Origin: a virus
Virus record (IMG/VR): IMGVR_UViG_3300017963_000377
Span: 1 to 45,980 of that record
DNA: 45,980 nucleotides
Strand: one strand, 5' to 3'
Shown piece by piece: positions 43,279-45,980 of this stretch. The notes under the pieces are model-generated. The model was not told the origin of the DNA. It did not search any database and was given only the letters and a program-made list of their open reading frames with translations. The translations under genes were made by a program, and so were the position numbers. The stretch's first letter is position 1. Every line of letters begins with the position of its first letter.

Positions 43279-43455
43279 CTAATATCCCCCACTATTATAC
43301 CAGCCGCCGCCAAGCAATTGGAACGACGTATTTCCTATTTTAATTTCTGTCTCACTACCACATTTAGGGCATTTGAATTTTCTTGTATTCTCATACGTGT
43401 CAGCTACTTCACAATTGTATTCACACTCTGTGCATTTCACATCATATATAGGCAT
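43279..43455 (-). CDS. FmdB-like zinc-ribbon protein (58 residues)
   Basis: ATG 43455 follows AGGAGGACAC. The product begins MPIYDVKCTECEYNCEVADT and has a second CPKCG at residues 29-33, giving a standard FmdB-type zinc ribbon, then a Gly-rich end (LLGGGWYNSGGY). It is similar in type to the protein at 28985-29314 but lacks its helix. Confidence 0.7.
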   Translation of the reverse strand: MPIYDVKCTECEYNCEVADTYENTRKFKCPKCGSETEIKIGNTSFQLLGGGWYNSGGY

Positions 43456-43463
43456 GTGTCCTC

Positions 43464-43664
43464 CTATTGTAGCTTATCGTATATGCTGCGAACATTACTA
43501 AACTCCGCAAGCCCTTCCTCATCAGGCCGCATCTCTTCAGCTCCGTACAAAGCTCCTATCATCTCCTCAAATTCTAATTGTCTCTGTCTGAATGCCTCAA
43601 ACTCTGCATCTTTTAACATCCGTCTCCATAAGGCTGGCATGTTTCTATATTTAAATCTATCCAT
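43464..43664 (-). CDS. Small helical protein (66 residues)
   Basis: Charged helices with many Arg and Glu (MLKDAEFEAFRQRQLEFEEM). An AAAGGAATTATTAC site precedes the ATG. No family is recognised. Confidence 0.55.
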   Translation of the reverse strand: MDRFKYRNMPALWRRMLKDAEFEAFRQRQLEFEEMIGALYGAEEMRPDEEGLAEFSNVRSIYDKLQ

Positions 43665-43687
43665 GTAATAATTCCTTTCTTATATTT

Positions 43688-44119
43688 TTAAAAGCTTAAA
43701 CTAATACCTACCATTGGCCACAATGTATCATCATCTCTATCAAATGTTAGTCCTGTAGTCAAGTATAAATTAGCGTTTGTGTCGAATACATTAGAAAATA
43801 ATTTGTATTCAAGCGTTAGTCCCATACGCCTATCATATTGCACTGGGTCGACGAACAATCCTCCCTTCCAATTTGGGGCAACAAACAACTTCTCTCTTGT
43901 TTCTATTGTAGGTTTATCTAATATCCTCTTCACTTTCTTCACTATTTTTCCTGTTACAGGGTCTCGTATAGATTCATACTCCGTTATTTTGTCGGCTGTT
44001 GTTCCTTCCGTTGGAGGTTGTACACATTTAGGCAAGGCATAGCGACCAACACTAAACCCAGCCACAGCCCCAACGCATATTAACACAAGCCATATTATTA
44101 TTCTTATCTGTGGTAGCAT
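43688..44119 (-). CDS. Membrane-anchored envelope protein with C-terminal beta strands
   Basis: The 143-residue protein has one N-terminal membrane helix (about residues 7-27, IIIWLVLICVGAVAGFSVG), a short linker with charged residues, and a C-terminal part of amphipathic strands ending in Phe (WPMVGISLSF), like outer-membrane barrel proteins. It could bridge inner and outer membranes or be a spanin-like element, but no i-spanin coiled coil is present. It lies four bases downstream of the regulator-like gene. Confidence 0.55.
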   Translation of the reverse strand: MLPQIRIIIWLVLICVGAVAGFSVGRYALPKCVQPPTEGTTADKITEYESIRDPVTGKIVKKVKRILDKPTIETREKLFVAPNWKGGLFVDPVQYDRRMGLTLEYKLFSNVFDTNANLYLTTGLTFDRDDDTLWPMVGISLSF

Positions 44120-44122
44120 TAG

Positions 44123-44902
44123 TTATTCCTTTATCAGTTTAAGTCGTTTACGTGTATCGTCTACATCCTCCAATGCTTTGCGTTTTATATAGGCAAGGTA
44201 TTGCCTAACTTGTGCGACAGTGTACACATTGTACATGCCTATGTATTTTCTGTCTTTATTTATATAATCTGTCTTTCCTGTGCGAACATCATTAGCTTTA
44301 AGCCAAGCTGAGATTTTCCTACCCCATGCATGATTGCTACCTTTCAAGTGAGCAAACTCTGCAAGTTTTCGTATCTCTTTGAGCGTTCTAGGTATTTCCT
44401 CATCTATCAAGTCAATAGGTAGATGCTTTGGCTTTTCCAAGAAAGTGACACGCTGCTCAACATTAGAGATTCGTATATCGTGGTCAACGATTGCCCGTGT
44501 AGTGAGGGACAGTCCATCGAACATATCCGTCGGATGTGCTGCTGCTCTCTCCACTACAACCCATAGCGCATTGTAGATTGCCTCAGCCTCCGGCGTATCG
44601 ACAAGTTTAACTATTTGCTTAAACGTATCTTTAGATACAAATTTTCCGGGGCTTCCTGTTAGTGGTATAACTCCTTGATTTCGTAAGGATATGTAGTTAG
44701 TACACGAAACGTTTACAAACTCTAAGTGCTGGTTACGCTTGAATAAATTGTGCATAGCTTGTTTACTCATCCCAAGTAACTCATATGTATGTCGCAAGCT
44801 TACATAGCCGTCCTTGTACTCCTCGTCCTTCAAAATCTGGACAAGCAACTTCATACCATTCACAGCTTCTATTTTCTTTTCTTCTATCTTGACTAATTCC
44901 AT
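44123..44902 (-). CDS. Putative DNA-binding regulator / antirepressor-like protein
   Basis: I choose ATG 44902 (MELVKIEE), after GGAGAAATAAATAT; the frame continues to 44977 without a ribosome site. The 259-residue product has a helix-turn-helix-like segment (SLRHTYELLGMSKQAMHNLF, about residues 32-51), then a region (LRNQGVIPLTGSPGKFVSKD) and helices as in phage antirepressor/KilA-type proteins, and a basic C-terminal domain (HAWGRKISAWLKANDV). Family membership is tentative. Confidence 0.5.
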   Translation of the reverse strand: MELVKIEEKKIEAVNGMKLLVQILKDEEYKDGYVSLRHTYELLGMSKQAMHNLFKRNQHLEFVNVSCTNYISLRNQGVIPLTGSPGKFVSKDTFKQIVKLVDTPEAEAIYNALWVVVERAAAHPTDMFDGLSLTTRAIVDHDIRISNVEQRVTFLEKPKHLPIDLIDEEIPRTLKEIRKLAEFAHLKGSNHAWGRKISAWLKANDVRTGKTDYINKDRKYIGMYNVYTVAQVRQYLAYIKRKALEDVDDTRKRLKLIKE

Positions 44903-44906
44903 ATAT

Positions 44907-45074
44907 TTATTTCTCCGTATTGATATTGTCTCTACATATTGTTTGTTCTTTATCAGGGCATTGATTTGTGCTGTCATACGTTGACGGCGACATTATCAAA
45001 GCAAAGAAGCCCCATAGTAAAAACGCAATTGTAATTAATAGTGTCCAACCATTTCCTAAATCTAAATATCTCAT
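44907..45074 (-). CDS. Small membrane protein (55 residues)
   Basis: AAGGAG lies eight bases before ATG 45074, which overlaps the previous stop (ATGA). One membrane helix (about residues 10-28, WTLLITIAFLLWGFFALIM) is followed by a polar tail with two Cys (C39, C47). Its stop precedes the next start by four bases. Function unknown. Confidence 0.65.
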   Translation of the reverse strand: MRYLDLGNGWTLLITIAFLLWGFFALIMSPSTYDSTNQCPDKEQTICRDNINTEK

Positions 45075-45457
45075 AATAAATTCTCCTTGTTAATACTTTG
45101 TGTATCTGTATATTGTAATCCAATTCGTGATAATGCCTCCGGCTGCATTCTCACTCCTGCATAATAGTCATACTCCCCTGCCTCAATATTTACACCTCCA
45201 AACTCAGATACATATAAAGTGTATATTCTCAGTTCAGGTACATCTATTATAAGCATTAGCCTAATACCTGCTTCCTCAAACTCCTGCAATACTTCTACGA
45301 GTTTGTCTTCATCTGTAATGTTTCCACTAGCCCACATTTCAGATAAGCCTCCTTTAACAGGACGTAAACCTAAAGAATACATTGTCTCTTTTTGATCTTC
45401 TGTAGTCTCTCCTGTCAGGATTTTAACTAGAGCGTTGGTTTTAACTTCATCTAACAT
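45071..45457 (-). CDS. Unknown protein (128 residues)
   Basis: Helical start (LDEVKTNALVKILTGETTED), then alternating strands and helices with acidic residues (KLVEVLQEFEEAGIRLMLII). It precedes the 55-residue membrane gene with a four-base overlap. No family is recognised. Confidence 0.55.
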   Translation of the reverse strand: MLDEVKTNALVKILTGETTEDQKETMYSLGLRPVKGGLSEMWASGNITDEDKLVEVLQEFEEAGIRLMLIIDVPELRIYTLYVSEFGGVNIEAGEYDYYAGVRMQPEALSRIGLQYTDTQSINKENLL

Positions 45458-45458
45458 A

Positions 45459-45683
45459 TTATAATAAGTCTCCTTTTAGTAGTTTGTTATCCGTGTCGCA
45501 TATACATATACCTTGTTCAGGCTGATATATTTTCATGCTACCACTACATGATATAGAGCATTGTTGCATTATTGCCTTATGATCCGATGCCTTCCAAAAT
45601 GCTGTAGTGCTACATCCTACTAACATTAAAAATAAAAACAATATTAGTAGTAAATACATAAGTTGCAGTCTAACTGTCGTCAT
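45459..45683 (-). CDS. Small lipoprotein (74 residues)
   Basis: ATG 45683 (or 45692) follows AAGGGGATGAGG. The hydrophobic signal peptide ends in a lipobox (MLVGC, Cys at residue 24). The mature ~50-residue part contains four more Cys (QQCSISCSG and ICICDTD). Its size suits an outer-membrane spanin-like subunit, though the lysis genes lie 4 kb away. It overlaps the zinc-finger gene by 14 bases. Confidence 0.65.
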   Translation of the reverse strand: MTTVRLQLMYLLLILFLFLMLVGCSTTAFWKASDHKAIMQQCSISCSGSMKIYQPEQGICICDTDNKLLKGDLL

Positions 45684-45819
45684 TATCCTCATCCCCTTCC
45701 CATTCAAATTCTATCTCTGTATAAATCACTCCCTCACCACCACAACTGCGGCAGCTATACATCTCTCGACTATCACTAAAACCTGTACCGCCACAGGCAG
45801 GGCATATTGACTCATCCAT
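45670..45819 (-). CDS. DnaJ-type zinc-finger miniprotein (49 residues)
   Basis: ATG 45819 opens MDESICPACGGTGFSDS, with the CPACGGTG and CRSCGGEG repeats of the DnaJ Cys-rich zinc domain, then an acidic tail. Stand-alone DnaJ-type fingers are common in phages, and their role is unknown. It overlaps the lipoprotein start. Confidence 0.75.
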   Translation of the reverse strand: MDESICPACGGTGFSDSREMYSCRSCGGEGVIYTEIEFEWEGDEDNDDS

Positions 45820-45825
45820 GTGTTA

Positions 45826-45980
45826 TTACTCCCATTGTGTTTCTGTTTCTATTATAACGTCTAAACATTGCTTCACTTTATGTGAATCAGTTTTAGCGAA
45901 CACTTCCCTAAGCAAAAGTTTTATTGTTCTTAAGCTATCCTCGAGATAGTCCACTCTGTCCAATAATTCCTCCGCTGAAA
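45826..45980 (-). CDS. Unknown coiled-coil protein, C-terminal part (5' end outside window)
   Basis: The open frame from the right edge ends at TAA 45826-45828 and encodes about 51 helical residues (EELLDRVDYLEDSLRTIKLL, then ending ETETQWE). Too little is visible to assign a family. Confidence 0.5.
   Translation of the reverse strand, partial: SAEELLDRVDYLEDSLRTIKLLLREVFAKTDSHKVKQCLDVIIETETQWE

Noticed and set aside
1-45980. tRNA genes or a CRISPR array
   Set aside because: No cloverleaf with a GTTCRANNC-type T-arm and no regularly spaced repeats were recognised by eye. A tRNA-finding program would be needed to be certain.

Overview
The window is part of the genome of a tailed double-stranded DNA bacteriophage (Caudoviricetes). 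It is AT-rich and tightly packed, with many ATGA or TAATG stop/start overlaps. A short-tailed (podovirus-like) virion is suggested by an adaptor-like protein followed by a very large nozzle/stabilisation-like protein, then a run of long coiled-coil and glycine-zipper proteins of the internal-virion (ejection) type, with no sheath, tube or tape-measure gene seen. A Gram-negative host is suggested by two phage lipoproteins, an exported GH24 endolysin and a membrane protein with outer-membrane-like C-terminal strands. The host cannot be named from the sequence.

Layout. Bases 1 to about 24.57 kb are transcribed rightward and hold virion genes: the 3' end of a probable major capsid gene, a coiled-coil virion protein, a 1239-residue fibre protein, two fibre/appendage proteins ending in peptidase S74 (intramolecular chaperone) domains with a small membrane protein between them, a small membrane protein, an acidic protein, the adaptor, the nozzle, and five internal or ejection proteins. 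At about 24.6 kb the strands converge. A long hairpin there is perfectly paired only in leftward RNA. From 24.57 kb to the right edge all genes run leftward: small unknowns and zinc ribbons, a lipoprotein, ThyX, an HNH-AP2 endonuclease, a signal-peptide-bearing ClpP-fold protease, a DinG/XPD-like helicase, a B12-dependent (class II) ribonucleotide reductase, a DUF3310 protein, a family-A DNA polymerase in two genes, a Cas4/RecB-like nuclease, holin-like and lysozyme genes, a large metallophosphoesterase, and small membrane, lipoprotein and zinc-ribbon genes. Several of these small genes are under 60 codons.

How they work together. Class II RNR and ThyX form a compact route to dNTPs and dTMP. 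The polymerase, helicase and Cas4-like nuclease form the replication/recombination set. Lysozyme plus an adjacent two-helix protein form a lysis pair.

The most unusual part is the interruption and rearrangement of core genes. The polymerase is split by an 8-base GTGAATGA overlap, and its C-terminal half carries a 313-residue LAGLIDADG intein inside catalytic motif A. The thyX gene has a duplicated, diverged 5' end on the far side of an HNH-AP2 gene. The lysozyme 3' end is repeated (37 of 40 bases) on the far side of the holin-like gene. The lysozyme also has Lys where GH24 enzymes have the catalytic Thr, and the metallophosphoesterase seems to be a degenerate plus an intact copy of the same fold.
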